Positions 8,386 through 17,150 of a stretch of DNA of 64,000 nucleotides are shown one piece after another. The stretch is taken from assembly GCF_000993825.1 (NCBI RefSeq), contig NZ_CP011114.1:496001-560000 (forward strand), written 5' to 3'. The notes below the pieces were generated by a model, which had not been told where the DNA came from, ran no database searches, and saw only the letters and a list, made by a program, of their open reading frames with translations. A program made the position numbers and the translations under genes. The number at the start of each line of letters is the position of its first letter. Positions within the stretch are counted from its first letter, which is position 1. This DNA is from Paenibacillus durus ATCC 35681 (GTDB lineage Bacteria; Bacillota; Bacilli; Paenibacillales; Paenibacillaceae).

Positions 8386-9222
8386 TCAGCCTTTAACGGA
8401 ACCGGCGGTTACCCCCTCGACGATATATTTTTGCAGAACGAGGAAGAACAGCAGGATCGGGGTGATAGCCATTACCAGACCTGCGAGAGCAAGGTCCCAC
8501 TTCTTAGTATATTGACCGAAAAATTTGGTGACGGCAAGCGGCAGTGTGGTCAAATCCTTGTTGCCGCCAATAATCAGGACAGGCAGAAGGTAGTCGTTCC
8601 AAATCCACAGCGTGTTCAGGATAACAACCGTAACCATGATAGGCATCAGCAGCGGGAAGACGATCCGGAAAAAGACGCCGTAAGGATTGGAGCCGTCCAC
8701 CCGGGCTGCTTCTTCCAGCTCAAGAGGTACGGTCTTGATAAAGCCGTGGAACAGGAAGACCGACAGCGGCATGCCGAAACCGAGATAACAGGCGACGATC
8801 CCGTACAGCTCTCCGCGCAGCTCAAGCAGACTGGTAATCCTTACAAGCTGAAGCATCAGCGATTGAAACGGAATGATCATGGCCGCGACCAGCAGCAGGA
8901 AGACAAAAGAGTTGAACTTCGTAGGTCTTCTAACAATTTGGTAGGCGGCCATTGAGCTGAACAGGACAATGAATATGACGCTGAACACCGTAATTTGCAG
9001 GGAATTAAAGAACGCCTGCGGAAAATCGATCACTTTCCACACATCGCTGTAGTTGCTCCAATGAAAAAGCTGGGGAAACGAGGCGGCGTCGAGCAAAATT
9101 TCCTTCAAGGTTTTCACCGAGTTCGTCAGCACCAAATAGAAGGGCGCCAGAAACAGGACCGCGAGCAGGACAGCAAGAATTTCGAGAATGAAGGTTTTGG
9201 ACTTGTATGTGCTGACGTTCAT
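8386..9222 (-). CDS. Carbohydrate ABC permease, MalG type
   Basis: Inner-membrane permease of 278 residues with six predicted helices. The cytoplasmic EAA loop (ELEEAARVDGSNPYGVFFRIVFPL) is the contact site for the ATPase. Length and the C-terminal YIVEGVTAGSVKG ending are typical of the MalG branch of sugar importers. Its start codon overlaps the stop of the partner permease by one base (TAATG), indicating translational coupling. No ATPase gene is present in the operon, so a shared MsmX-type ATPase encoded elsewhere is expected. Confidence 0.92.
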   Translation of the reverse strand: MNVSTYKSKTFILEILAVLLAVLFLAPFYLVLTNSVKTLKEILLDAASFPQLFHWSNYSDVWKVIDFPQAFFNSLQITVFSVIFIVLFSSMAAYQIVRRPTKFNSFVFLLLVAAMIIPFQSLMLQLVRITSLLELRGELYGIVACYLGFGMPLSVFLFHGFIKTVPLELEEAARVDGSNPYGVFFRIVFPLLMPIMVTVVILNTLWIWNDYLLPVLIIGGNKDLTTLPLAVTKFFGQYTKKWDLALAGLVMAITPILLFFLVLQKYIVEGVTAGSVKG

Positions 9223-10172
9223 TATGCGGATACCTCCTTGCGCTTGGTAATGATAACCTGCGTAACCGTGATGATCGATACGGCGGCGAAGAACAACAGC
9301 GCTTTGGCGGTTCCCAGCCCGTAACGGTTGTTAATCAGCGCTTCCGAATAAATGTTATAGGCCAGCGATTGCGTCGAGGTTCCCGGCCCGCCTTTGGTCA
9401 GCGACAGGTTGAGGTCGAACATTTTGAACGCGTTGGAGGTCGTAAGGAACAGGCAGATTGTGATGGCCGGCATAATGAGGGGCACATAAACGCTTTTAAA
9501 AAGCTGGTAAGGACGCGCGCCGTCAATCTTGGCTGCCTCGATCAAATCCTTCGGAATGCCGGCGAGAGACGCGATGTAGATGACCATCATATAACCTGCG
9601 GTCTGCCACACGAATACGATGATGAGTCCCCAAAAACCGGTATTTGGCGTTCCGAGCCATGGAAGGGTGAAGAAGGGAATGTTCGTCAGGTCGCCGATGG
9701 TGGCGAAGCCTTTAGTGAAGATGAACTGCCAAATATAGCCGAGCAGGATGCCGCCGATGACATTGGGCATAAAGAAGACCGTCCGAAGCACTTTCTTGGT
9801 CTTAAGCGACGCCATCAGCACAAAAGCCAGCAGAAGCGCCAAAATGTTAGCGATTACAACAGAAACGACGGTGAAGCGAAGCGTGAAATACAGCGAGTGC
9901 CAGAAATTGTCGTCATGCAGAATGCGGCTCCAGTTGGCCGAGCCTGTCCATACCGCTTTATCCAGGTCCAGCCCGTTCCAGTTGGTCGAAGAGTAGTAAA
10001 ATCCGAGAACGAAAGGGGTGATCACAATCGTCAGGAAGAAAATCAGACATGGACCTAAAAATACAATCTGCTGTCCCCAGCCCTTTTGAATACCCAGAGC
10101 GTGTCTCAGAGCGGATTTCCTATTTACGGTGGACTGTTCCCAGCCCTTTTGAATGCCCAGCGCTTTTCTCAT
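9222..10172 (-). CDS. Carbohydrate ABC permease, MalF type, with duplicated N-terminus
   Basis: Permease of 316 residues, first gene of the importer operon. The membrane helices and the EAA loop (LIEAAKIDGARPYQLFKSVYVPL) are standard. The N-terminus is odd: ALGIQKGW occurs twice, at residues 4-11 and 25-32, because a 63-base segment covering the RBS, start codon and first codons is tandemly duplicated. The outer copy has AAAAAGGAGAT and ATG at 10170-10172. In the inner copy the former start codon is now CTG (codon 22) and the RBS has become TAGGAAAT. Translation therefore most likely starts at the outer ATG, adding 21 residues before the ancestral protein. Confidence 0.9.
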   Translation of the reverse strand: MRKALGIQKGWEQSTVNRKSALRHALGIQKGWGQQIVFLGPCLIFFLTIVITPFVLGFYYSSTNWNGLDLDKAVWTGSANWSRILHDDNFWHSLYFTLRFTVVSVVIANILALLLAFVLMASLKTKKVLRTVFFMPNVIGGILLGYIWQFIFTKGFATIGDLTNIPFFTLPWLGTPNTGFWGLIIVFVWQTAGYMMVIYIASLAGIPKDLIEAAKIDGARPYQLFKSVYVPLIMPAITICLFLTTSNAFKMFDLNLSLTKGGPGTSTQSLAYNIYSEALINNRYGLGTAKALLFFAAVSIITVTQVIITKRKEVSA

Positions 10173-10192
10173 GGCGGATCTCCTTTTTACGT
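10076..10192 (-). repeat. 63-base tandem duplication over a start codon and RBS
   Basis: Two copies offset by exactly 63 bases: the marker CCCAGCCCTTTTGAA begins at 10076 and again at 10139, and both copies extend through the former or current start codon and RBS. The unit is 21 codons, so frame is kept. The copies differ at several bases, including the start codon (CTG inside, ATG outside). Confidence 0.85.
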
Positions 10193-10214
10193 AGTATCAT
10201 TGCCTTACACCTTC

Positions 10215-10241
10215 ATTATAGGTAGAGCGGAGAGCCGTCAA
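10215..10241 (-). promoter_or_regulatory. Candidate promoter of the sugar ABC operon
   Basis: On the minus strand TTGACG (complement of 10236-10241) and a perfect TATAAT (complement of 10215-10220) are separated by 15 bases, shorter than the usual 17. The short spacer would fit a promoter that needs an activator such as the divergent YesN-like regulator. Confidence 0.5.
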
Positions 10242-10321
10242 CACTCAATTTGGTGACCGTTAAGGTGGATTATATTGCGGCTTGGGCAGGCAGGTGGGAG
10301 AGCCAAGGAGGAATAAGACAC

Positions 10322-12163
10322 ATGTTCAAACACAGCATTCGCAACCGGCTGATGGCGCTCGTGCTGCTGGCCGCCGTCATTCCAGCTGGCGTCTCGGTCA
10401 TATTCTCGTATCTATACACGAAGCAATCGGTGACCGAGCAGTCCGTAGAACAGAACCGCAAGCTGCTGGCGCTCGGGGCGGCCAACCTGGATAATTATTT
10501 TCAGGGAATCAATCAGCGTGCGCTGAGCATATACAGCGGGATCAATGTACAGAGCTCGTTCTATACCTCCATTTTATCAGTCAAGAATCCGAATGCGCTT
10601 CCAAAAGGGGCCGTTCAGCCGGATAACCGCAACATCGTGTCCACCCAGTTGTATAATTTCTTCCTGTTAGACCGGAATATTTTTCAGATCCATCTTTATG
10701 TAAGGGCTAACAAACAGTCTAACACGCTGCTGCAGGGGCAGTTCCGCAGGGAGTACAATCCCCGGTACACGCCTCTTTCCAATCCGGGCGGACCGGTCCG
10801 GCCTTTCGTGGAAGCGACGCATATGGATCATCAATACGGTATAAAGTCGGGATTTCCGAACTATAAAGCGGGAGCGACGCCGGTGTTCAGCGCTCATTAT
10901 CCCATCTACCGGACGCCCAGCGACGAAGTGATTGCCGATCTGTCGCTCGACTTCCGGCTGACGGAGCTGGAAGCAATAGCCAAGTCGATGTACAACTCCG
11001 AAACCGAGCGTCTCTATATTGTGGATGAGCAGGGAAAGGTCCTGTACGCTTCGGGCGGCGAGTGGATCGGCAAGCCGATTGAAGCAGGCTGGAGCAAGCT
11101 TCCGCAGGGAGCAAGCAGCGGCCATTTTTCGTGGAATAATAAGGAGTTCAAGGGTATTATTATGTATAGACATATAGACTCGGCTATTTTTAAAGGCAAT
11201 ATTATTAAGCTGGTGCCCTACGAAGACCTGTACAGAGACGCGCGAACCATCAGCCGCATTAATACCGGAATCGGCGTGCTTTTTCTGATTATCGCGGGAA
11301 TTGCGGGCGTCCTGATCTCCATCGGCTTTACAAGACCGATTAAGAAGCTGATTTCCTATACGCAGAAGGTGCAGATCGGACAGCTGGACGCTTCCGTCGA
11401 TTTGGTGCGCGTGGATGAATTCGGGCTGCTGGCCCGCAAGATTACCGATATGACCCGTACGATCAACGACTTGATCCTTCAGGAATACCGGCTGGAAATT
11501 GCCAATAAGACGAACCAGCTAAAGGTGCTGCAGGCCCAGGTTAATCCGCATTTTTTGTACAATGCGCTGCAATCGATTGCCACCCTGTCCCTGAGGTATA
11601 ACGCGCCGAAAATATACGATCTCATTTATTCCTTGGGCAGTATGATGCGGTATTCCATGACGACGGACGGGAACCAGGTGACGCTTCAGGACGAGGTTGA
11701 GCATGTGCAAAATTATGTGGCTCTACAAAGGGAACGCTTCGGCGAGGAGAATTTGCGGATGGACGTCGACATTGAGGGAAGAGCAAGCGGCATTTTTGTG
11801 CCGAAAATGATCCTGCAGCCATTGGTCGAGAACATATTCAAGCACGGTTTCCGCGACGGGATTAAGGATGGAGTGATCACCATTACAGGCAAACTGGATG
11901 CGGAAGGTCGGCTGGTCATTAGGGTCCGTGACAACGGCAAAGGCATTCCGGATGAACGTTTAAAAGAAGTAAGAGACTGTCTTGAACGGACGGAGCACAG
12001 CGGGGAGGGTGGAATCGGACTCCGCAACGTGCTGGCGAGACTCCGCCTTCAGATCAGCGAAAGATCGCAGCTCCTGCTGCAAACCGGTGAAGATGGAGCG
12101 GAAGTTGTATTGATCATACCCCTGGATGATACGGCCTTTAGGAAGGAAGAGGGAGCGGAATGA
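10322..12163 (+). CDS. YesM-type sensor histidine kinase
   Basis: Membrane sensor kinase of 613 residues. The ATG at 10322 is chosen because AAGGAGG lies 8-10 bases before it and a transmembrane helix begins soon after; the frame is open to 10250 without an RBS. Order: TM1 (about 12-32), an extracellular sensing domain of about 240 residues, TM2 (about 300-320), HAMP, then a His_kinase domain with the phospho-acceptor motif QVNPHFLYNAL (His410) and a HATPase_c domain with DNGKGIP and GGIGLRNV. It should sense an extracellular cue, probably the sugar or its occupied binding protein, and phosphorylate the response regulator with which its gene overlaps by four bases. Confidence 0.93.
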   Translation: MFKHSIRNRLMALVLLAAVIPAGVSVIFSYLYTKQSVTEQSVEQNRKLLALGAANLDNYFQGINQRALSIYSGINVQSSFYTSILSVKNPNALPKGAVQPDNRNIVSTQLYNFFLLDRNIFQIHLYVRANKQSNTLLQGQFRREYNPRYTPLSNPGGPVRPFVEATHMDHQYGIKSGFPNYKAGATPVFSAHYPIYRTPSDEVIADLSLDFRLTELEAIAKSMYNSETERLYIVDEQGKVLYASGGEWIGKPIEAGWSKLPQGASSGHFSWNNKEFKGIIMYRHIDSAIFKGNIIKLVPYEDLYRDARTISRINTGIGVLFLIIAGIAGVLISIGFTRPIKKLISYTQKVQIGQLDASVDLVRVDEFGLLARKITDMTRTINDLILQEYRLEIANKTNQLKVLQAQVNPHFLYNALQSIATLSLRYNAPKIYDLIYSLGSMMRYSMTTDGNQVTLQDEVEHVQNYVALQRERFGEENLRMDVDIEGRASGIFVPKMILQPLVENIFKHGFRDGIKDGVITITGKLDAEGRLVIRVRDNGKGIPDERLKEVRDCLERTEHSGEGGIGLRNVLARLRLQISERSQLLLQTGEDGAEVVLIIPLDDTAFRKEEGAE

Positions 12164-13773
12164 AAGTACTGATTGTAGACGATGAAAAACATGTGCGCGA
12201 AGCCATCCGCTATTTCGTACCCTGGGAAAAATACGGCGTTCGCGACATATACGAAGCCACGAATGGCCAGGAAGCGATGGAAATCATTCTGGAGCAGCAG
12301 CCGGCGGTTGTGTTTACAGATATGCGGATGCCGCTCATGGACGGCGCCAAGCTGCTGGAATGGCTGCACCGCTATTCTCCTTACACGAAGACCATCGTAA
12401 TCAGCGGCTATCAGGATTTCGATTATGTCAAACCGGCTATTGTCTACGGGGGAATCGACTATCTGCTTAAGCCGCTGAACAGCAAGCAGCTGATCGCCGC
12501 CGCCGAGCGCGCCTTTCAGAAATGGAAGGAGGAGAAGCTGGAGCGGGAACGGACCTTTCATCAAAATATCCAGCTCAACGTTCTCCGTCCGCTGTACTGG
12601 GATAAGACGCTTTCGGATCTGGTTAACGGCACCATCTCCTTTCAGGACCTGGAGGAGGCGCTGTTCGAGGAGCTCGGGCTTCCAAGGAGCGCCAAGCGCT
12701 GCCGGACAGCCGTCATTTCACTGCAGTCCTCGGGAGGCCAGCTGCTGCAAAGGTTCCAGGGGGATATTCAGCTGACTTCTTTCGTTCTGGCCAATGTCTG
12801 CAATGAAATCGTAAGCTCGCGGAAGCGGGGCTTTGCGTTTCGTTATTGGCATGAAGGCGCGGATGTGGCCGTGCTGTTCTGGGACGTTGTGGATGAGGCG
12901 GAGAGCCTGCTGCTAGAGATTAACGAGTCGGTTAAGCGGGCGTACGGCATTCCGCTCGACATCGGGCTAAGCACGGTCCTTCCCTTTCCGGAACGGCTGT
13001 GCGCCGCGTTTACGCAGGCGAGACAGGCGCTTGCGGGGCGGAATCTTCTAGAGACTGGAAACCGCATTCATTTGTACCGGAAGGATCTACCCGAAGCGGC
13101 GGCGGACGGAGGGGTAAAGACCGCAGAACTGCTGGAGAAGCTTGGACTCTCGCTGCTGTCGGGGGATGCGGAGAAAGCCGTCCGAAGTCTTGAGGAATGG
13201 ACCGATTCGGTAGCCGGAAGCGGTGTGCTGACCATGAGCGGCCTTAAAGCTTGGGAGGAACGGCTTAAGCATGTGCTGACCAAGTGGCGGCAGGAATGGG
13301 CCGGAAGCGAGGAGGCTTTGAGTGATGAGCCGTCCTTCCCGGCGGGGATGGATGAGAGCGGTAACTTCTCTATTGAACGCTGGAGGGAAGGGCTTAAGGC
13401 GTATCTGTTAGCAATGGTCGGCGAAAGCAAGCTTTCCCGCACCTCGGACAGCCGAATCATGCGGGAAATCCGGGATTACCTCGATAAGAATTACCAGCAA
13501 GAGATTACACTGCAGCATATTGCCGACCGCTTCTTCCTCAGCCGGGAGAACGTCTCGCGTAAGTTCAAGCAGGTTACAGGTGAAAATCTGTCCGACTACT
13601 TAACGAATTTGCGGATCGACAAGGCCAAGGAGCTGCTGCAAAATTCGGAGATGCGCCTGTCGCGGATTTCCGAGCTGGTCGGTTATGAAGACGAGAAGTA
13701 TTTCAGCCGCGTGTTCAAGAAGGCGACGGGGCTGACGCCGCGGGAGTTCAGGAAGCGGGAAGAGGAAGGGTGA
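12160..13773 (+). CDS. YesN-type response regulator, AraC DNA-binding domain
   Basis: Response regulator of 537 residues. The receiver domain (1-120) has the acidic pair D7/D8, phospho-acceptor Asp54 (FTDMRMP) and a conserved Lys in YLLKPLN. A long linker domain (about 130-420) follows, then two AraC/XylS helix-turn-helix motifs at the C-terminus (about 435-535, with YFSRVFKKATGLTPREFRK). The ATG overlaps the kinase stop (ATGA), so the pair is translationally coupled. Position opposite the ABC operon suggests it activates that operon. Confidence 0.93.
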   Translation: MKVLIVDDEKHVREAIRYFVPWEKYGVRDIYEATNGQEAMEIILEQQPAVVFTDMRMPLMDGAKLLEWLHRYSPYTKTIVISGYQDFDYVKPAIVYGGIDYLLKPLNSKQLIAAAERAFQKWKEEKLERERTFHQNIQLNVLRPLYWDKTLSDLVNGTISFQDLEEALFEELGLPRSAKRCRTAVISLQSSGGQLLQRFQGDIQLTSFVLANVCNEIVSSRKRGFAFRYWHEGADVAVLFWDVVDEAESLLLEINESVKRAYGIPLDIGLSTVLPFPERLCAAFTQARQALAGRNLLETGNRIHLYRKDLPEAAADGGVKTAELLEKLGLSLLSGDAEKAVRSLEEWTDSVAGSGVLTMSGLKAWEERLKHVLTKWRQEWAGSEEALSDEPSFPAGMDESGNFSIERWREGLKAYLLAMVGESKLSRTSDSRIMREIRDYLDKNYQQEITLQHIADRFFLSRENVSRKFKQVTGENLSDYLTNLRIDKAKELLQNSEMRLSRISELVGYEDEKYFSRVFKKATGLTPREFRKREEEG

Positions 13774-13934
13774 AGTTTTTTTAGAAAGTAAAGCTATCAA
13801 CTTCAGCGATATAAGTGTTGCTTCTAAACTAACGGGCGGGTTGGTTAAAGAGTTTGCGAATACTTTGTGGATGAACTTTTGGTCTTGCTCGCAAAAATGC
13901 GCTATACGAAATACCTAAAAGTGAGGTTAAAGGG

Positions 13935-14432
13935 ATGAAGAGTTCAGTAAGAATTGTTCAAATCTGTATACTTGTTATTCTTACTATATTATGTTTTATA
14001 TTTGGTCGTATAGTGATTGATAGTTACGATGGAGAACTATTTAGCCATTCAGCCGTACCCATAGTATATTCTAGTCTATTTTTTATTTTATTAGTTGGAA
14101 TAGGAATAACTCTTGGGTTTTTAATAAAGGAGTCAACTTTAGCAAACAAGATTATTATCATATGGCCATGGATACATATTATTAGTATAGTTATTCTTAT
14201 TATTGTAGGACAACTTTGGAAACTAATTTTGGGGCTTTTAATGTATTCCATTATAGTTCTGCCTATAAGTTTAATTGGTGAGGGGATATCATTAGGGTTC
14301 CAGATAAACAGATTATTTTTCCGAAGAGGTCGAGGGTTCGAAATATTTGTGATGGGCTTTATTAATTTATTTATTGTCAGTTATATTTTTTATGAAATGT
14401 CTAGGGATTATACCGCAAACCTCTTTATGTAA
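13935..14432 (+). CDS. Small AT-rich polytopic membrane protein, unknown function
   Basis: I do not recognise this 165-residue protein. It has about five hydrophobic helices (near 8-27, 42-62, 72-95, 98-120 and 138-155) and a positively charged loop (FFRRGRGFE). There is no signal peptide cleavage site and no known motif. The start ATG has AGGTTAAAGGG just before it. Base composition is far more AT-rich than in the flanking genes, and codon use follows (many ATA, TTA and ATT), which suggests acquisition by transfer. It stands alone between the response regulator and a convergent reductase gene. Confidence 0.7.
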   Translation: MKSSVRIVQICILVILTILCFIFGRIVIDSYDGELFSHSAVPIVYSSLFFILLVGIGITLGFLIKESTLANKIIIIWPWIHIISIVILIIVGQLWKLILGLLMYSIIVLPISLIGEGISLGFQINRLFFRRGRGFEIFVMGFINLFIVSYIFYEMSRDYTANLFM

Positions 14433-14524
14433 GTTATTCCGCAAGCAGAACAACGAGAGCTTGATTACTAATTACGGAGTACCAGCGAATAGAATAATAC
14501 CTCTGTGTATATATTTTTAAAAAT

Positions 14525-14574
14525 ACGGCCATGAACCTGCCCCCGCCCGAAGGCAGCCGCAGATACATGGCCGT
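14525..14574 (-). terminator. Terminator of the aldo/keto reductase gene
   Basis: The arms ACGGCCATG and CATGGCCGT enclose a GC-rich loop. On the minus strand they are followed by ATTTTTAAAAATA. The hairpin sits about 25 bases past the reductase stop. Confidence 0.75.
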
Positions 14575-14600
14575 TTGGTTGTGCCCGCTATTTGGGACAG

Positions 14601-15590
14601 TTATCCCCGCAATATTTCCTCAATCTTCGCCAGCTCTTCCGCGCTGAGCTCGGGCGCTCTCACTGCGGCGGCGGCGTCTTCGATCTGGCTGACCTTGCTT
14701 GCGCCGATCAGCGCCGACGTCACCTTGCCTCCGCGAAGCACCCAGGACAAGGCGAGCTGGGACATTTTCTGTCCGCGTGCCAAGGCCACTTCATTAAGCC
14801 GCCGGACCTTGCCTAGCACCTCTTCCGTGAGATCATTCTCGGACAGGAATGCGCTTGGTCCGGCCGCTCGGGAATCGGGCGCGATGCCGTTCAGGTAGCG
14901 GTCTGTCAGGATGCCTTTTTGCAGCGGTGAAAAAGCGATCGTACCTACGCCTTCCTCCTCAAGCACATCTTGAAGCCCATCCTCGATCCAGCGGGACAGC
15001 ATGGAATAATTCGGCTGGTGAATGAGGCATGGGGTGCCGAGCTGCCGCAAAATGCGGATCGCTTCTCGGGCTTCTTCAGCGCGGTAATTAGAAATGCCGA
15101 CGTACAGCGCCTTACCTTGACGGACGATCAGATCCAGCGCGGCCATCGTCTCCTCAAGCGGAGTATCGGGGTCAGGACGGTGGTGGTAGAAAATATCGAC
15201 ATAATCCAGGCCCATCCGTTTCAGACTCTGATCGAGACTGGCGACGAGATATTTTTTGGAGCCCCATTCTCCGTATGGACCCGGCCACATATAAAACCCG
15301 GCTTTGCTGGAGATGATCATTTCGTCCCGGTAGGGAAGAAAATCTTTTTTCAAAATGGCGCCGAAGTTCTCCTCAGCCGAGCCTGGGGGCGGTCCGTAAT
15401 TGTTCGCAAGATCGAAATGCGTAATGCCCAGATCGAACGCTCTTCGGATCATGGCTCTGCCGTTCTCAAGCGCGTCAATCCCGCCGAAGTTATGCCATAG
15501 GCCGAGCGAAATCGCCGGCAGGCGCACGCCGCTGCGTCCGCAGCGGTTATAAACCATGTTCTCGTATCTGTCCGTATTGGCCGTGTACAT
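14601..15590 (-). CDS. Aldo/keto reductase, YghZ (glyceraldehyde-3-phosphate reductase) group
   Basis: Cytoplasmic NADPH-dependent reductase with a TIM-barrel fold, 329 residues. The catalytic tetrad is visible: Asp60 (FDLANNYG), Tyr65, Lys96 (SSKAGF) and a His near 134 (FYHHRPD). The pattern NYGPPPGSAEENFG and the length match the YghZ / potassium-channel beta-subunit branch that reduces L-glyceraldehyde 3-phosphate and other aldehydes. AGGAGGG precedes ATG. It follows an AraC-type regulator on the same strand with a 120-base gap, so it may be that regulator's target. The physiological substrate is not determinable here. Confidence 0.9.
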   Translation of the reverse strand: MYTANTDRYENMVYNRCGRSGVRLPAISLGLWHNFGGIDALENGRAMIRRAFDLGITHFDLANNYGPPPGSAEENFGAILKKDFLPYRDEMIISSKAGFYMWPGPYGEWGSKKYLVASLDQSLKRMGLDYVDIFYHHRPDPDTPLEETMAALDLIVRQGKALYVGISNYRAEEAREAIRILRQLGTPCLIHQPNYSMLSRWIEDGLQDVLEEEGVGTIAFSPLQKGILTDRYLNGIAPDSRAAGPSAFLSENDLTEEVLGKVRRLNEVALARGQKMSQLALSWVLRGGKVTSALIGASKVSQIEDAAAAVRAPELSAEELAKIEEILRG

Positions 15591-15710
15591 CGTAGATTGC
15601 CCTCCTGCAATGTTTTGGCGTTCACCCTGATTAGGCGAGCTGTTATTGCTACGCTTTCATTGTAGCGGAAACGGAGAGGCAAACGAATGTCAGCAAGGGA
15701 GGAATATATA

Positions 15711-16553
15711 TCATAATGTCAGATTCACATGACCTTCCCGGTAGCTCTTGGGCGAGCAGCCTTGGACCTTTTTGAACATCCGCGAGAACAGGAGCGCATC
15801 CTCGTAACCGATGGAGCGGGCAATCTCTCCGATGGTGCAGTCGGTTCGGGTGAGCAGTTCGCACGCTTTGGCCATACGGTAGCCCAGCAGGTACTGGCGC
15901 GGCGGCATGCCGACAACTTGCTTGAAGAGCGCAGATACATATTTGCGGTTAAGCTGCAGCATTTCGGACATCATTTCCATCGTGATATTCTCGTAGTAAT
16001 GGGACTCTAAAAAATGCAGGCACTTCTCCACATGCTCGTTCTTGCGTCCTTGCACAGCGGAATCCTCGGCAGACGCAGGGACGGTGCGAAGAAGAACGGC
16101 CAGGAATTCGTACAGGATCGCCGTTAATGGCAAGTCGAGTGCGCCGCTGGTCGCGGCTGCCTCTGTCAGCCTGTCATAAAGTCCGTTCATCACCACGCCA
16201 TCCATGGAAAAAACGGGATATTCGGGCGACAGGGTTGTTCTGGACAGAAGCGGCTTCACCCTTTCTCCCGTGAAGGCGATCCAGGAGTAGTGCCAAGGGT
16301 CGCTCTCATCGGCGGCGTAGGAGGCAACGACCCGGGGATAAGTCAGAAAGGCCTGTCCCGGGTACAGGATATGGGATTGTCCTCCCACCCTAACCTTGCC
16401 GGTCCCTTTATGGACGAAATGAATTTTATAGTATTCTCTGAAGCCGGGACCGAAGGTATGTCCGGGAGCGCATTGCTCTCGGCCCCAGAATAGGAGATGC
16501 AGATCCGGAGAGACACCGAATGGCTGCTCCGCGTTGTAATGAAAGATGGCCAT
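15711..16553 (-). CDS. AraC-family transcriptional regulator with cupin-like sensor
   Basis: Regulator of 280 residues. The N-terminal half (about 1-150) has the pattern of an AraC-type jelly-roll ligand-binding domain (FHYNAEQPFGVSPD; YPGQAFLTYP). The C-terminal 100 residues hold two helix-turn-helix motifs ending in the AraC signature (RMFKKVQGCSPKSYRE). AAGGAGCG precedes ATG. Such proteins usually activate a nearby sugar gene; here the aldo/keto reductase lies directly downstream. The ligand is unknown. Confidence 0.9.
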   Translation of the reverse strand: MAIFHYNAEQPFGVSPDLHLLFWGREQCAPGHTFGPGFREYYKIHFVHKGTGKVRVGGQSHILYPGQAFLTYPRVVASYAADESDPWHYSWIAFTGERVKPLLSRTTLSPEYPVFSMDGVVMNGLYDRLTEAAATSGALDLPLTAILYEFLAVLLRTVPASAEDSAVQGRKNEHVEKCLHFLESHYYENITMEMMSEMLQLNRKYVSALFKQVVGMPPRQYLLGYRMAKACELLTRTDCTIGEIARSIGYEDALLFSRMFKKVQGCSPKSYREGHVNLTL

Positions 16554-16577
16554 ATTTTGCGCTCCTTGCTTAGAAAA

Positions 16578-16622
16578 TTAAGGTATAGCGGTCAAGCGCT
16601 TCACCACTTCATTATACCTTAA
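16578..16622. promoter_or_regulatory. Inverted repeat in the AraC-gene promoter region
   Basis: TTAAGGTATA (16578-16587) and TATACCTTAA (16613-16622) are perfect inverted arms 25 bases apart. The outer one overlaps a TATAAT -10 box for the minus-strand regulator gene (complement of 16611-16616). This could be a DNA site looped by the AraC-type protein or a leader hairpin. Confidence 0.45.
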
Positions 16623-16682
16623 AGGCAACCGTAAATTGATCAATTGAAGTTAACGCGAATCGCAAGCAGGTCTGGAAGTGCA

Positions 16683-16745
16683 AGCACCCGCAAATCAAGC
16701 CGGTCGCCGTATTTGGGTGACGGAAGGTTTGCGGGTGCTTTTTTG
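16683..16745 (+). terminator. Orphan plus-strand intrinsic terminator
   Basis: The 12-base perfect arms AGCACCCGCAAA and TTTGCGGGTGCT are followed on the plus strand by six T. Both flanking genes lie on the minus strand, so no plus-strand coding gene is available for it to terminate. It could mark the end of a small RNA transcribed rightwards from within 16554-16683. Confidence 0.7.
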
Positions 16746-16760
16746 GAATGAATATTTTGC

Positions 16761-16794
16761 AAAAAATAAAAACCGGCGTTCCAAACGGAGCCGG
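16761..16794 (-). terminator. Terminator of the [2Fe-2S] ferredoxin gene
   Basis: CCGGC..TCC pairs with GGA..GCCGG around an AAAC loop. On the minus strand a T-rich tract (TTTTTATTTTTT) follows, about 45 bases past the ferredoxin stop. Confidence 0.75.
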
Positions 16795-16838
16795 CGAACA
16801 GTTGATGAGACCTATTCTTGTATTCGGGTGCGGAAAGC

Positions 16839-17150
16839 TTAAGCTTCCATTTTCAGCATAACCAGCTCGTCAACAGGATTGCCCTCGACCAGATGCTCCT
16901 TAACGATACGCTGAACATCGTCGGTGGTCACATTGTAGTACCATACTCCGTCCGGATAGACAATGAGAAACGGGCCGTTGCCGCAAAGGCCAAGACAGCT
17001 GGTCTTGTTGATCTTAACCGTCTTATTGATCCCTTGTTCAACAAGCTCTTCCTTGAAAGCCTGCATAACCTCTTCTACGTCCTGGTTATTACAGTGCTCA
17101 CTGCAACAAAACAGCAGATGTTTCTTTAAAACCTTAAGCCGCATGTTCAT
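16839..17150 (-). CDS. Thioredoxin-like [2Fe-2S] ferredoxin
   Basis: Small cytoplasmic iron-sulfur protein of 103 residues. Cysteines at 15, 16, 20, 52 and 56 give the pattern C-C-x3-C, 31 residues, C-x3-C of the thioredoxin-like ferredoxin family (also found in HoxF/NuoE-type subunits). It would carry one [2Fe-2S] cluster and shuttle electrons to an unknown partner. The gene is monocistronic with its own terminator and a plausible TATACT promoter. The partner cannot be told from its neighbours. Confidence 0.85.
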   Translation of the reverse strand: MNMRLKVLKKHLLFCCSEHCNNQDVEEVMQAFKEELVEQGINKTVKINKTSCLGLCGNGPFLIVYPDGVWYYNVTTDDVQRIVKEHLVEGNPVDELVMLKMEA

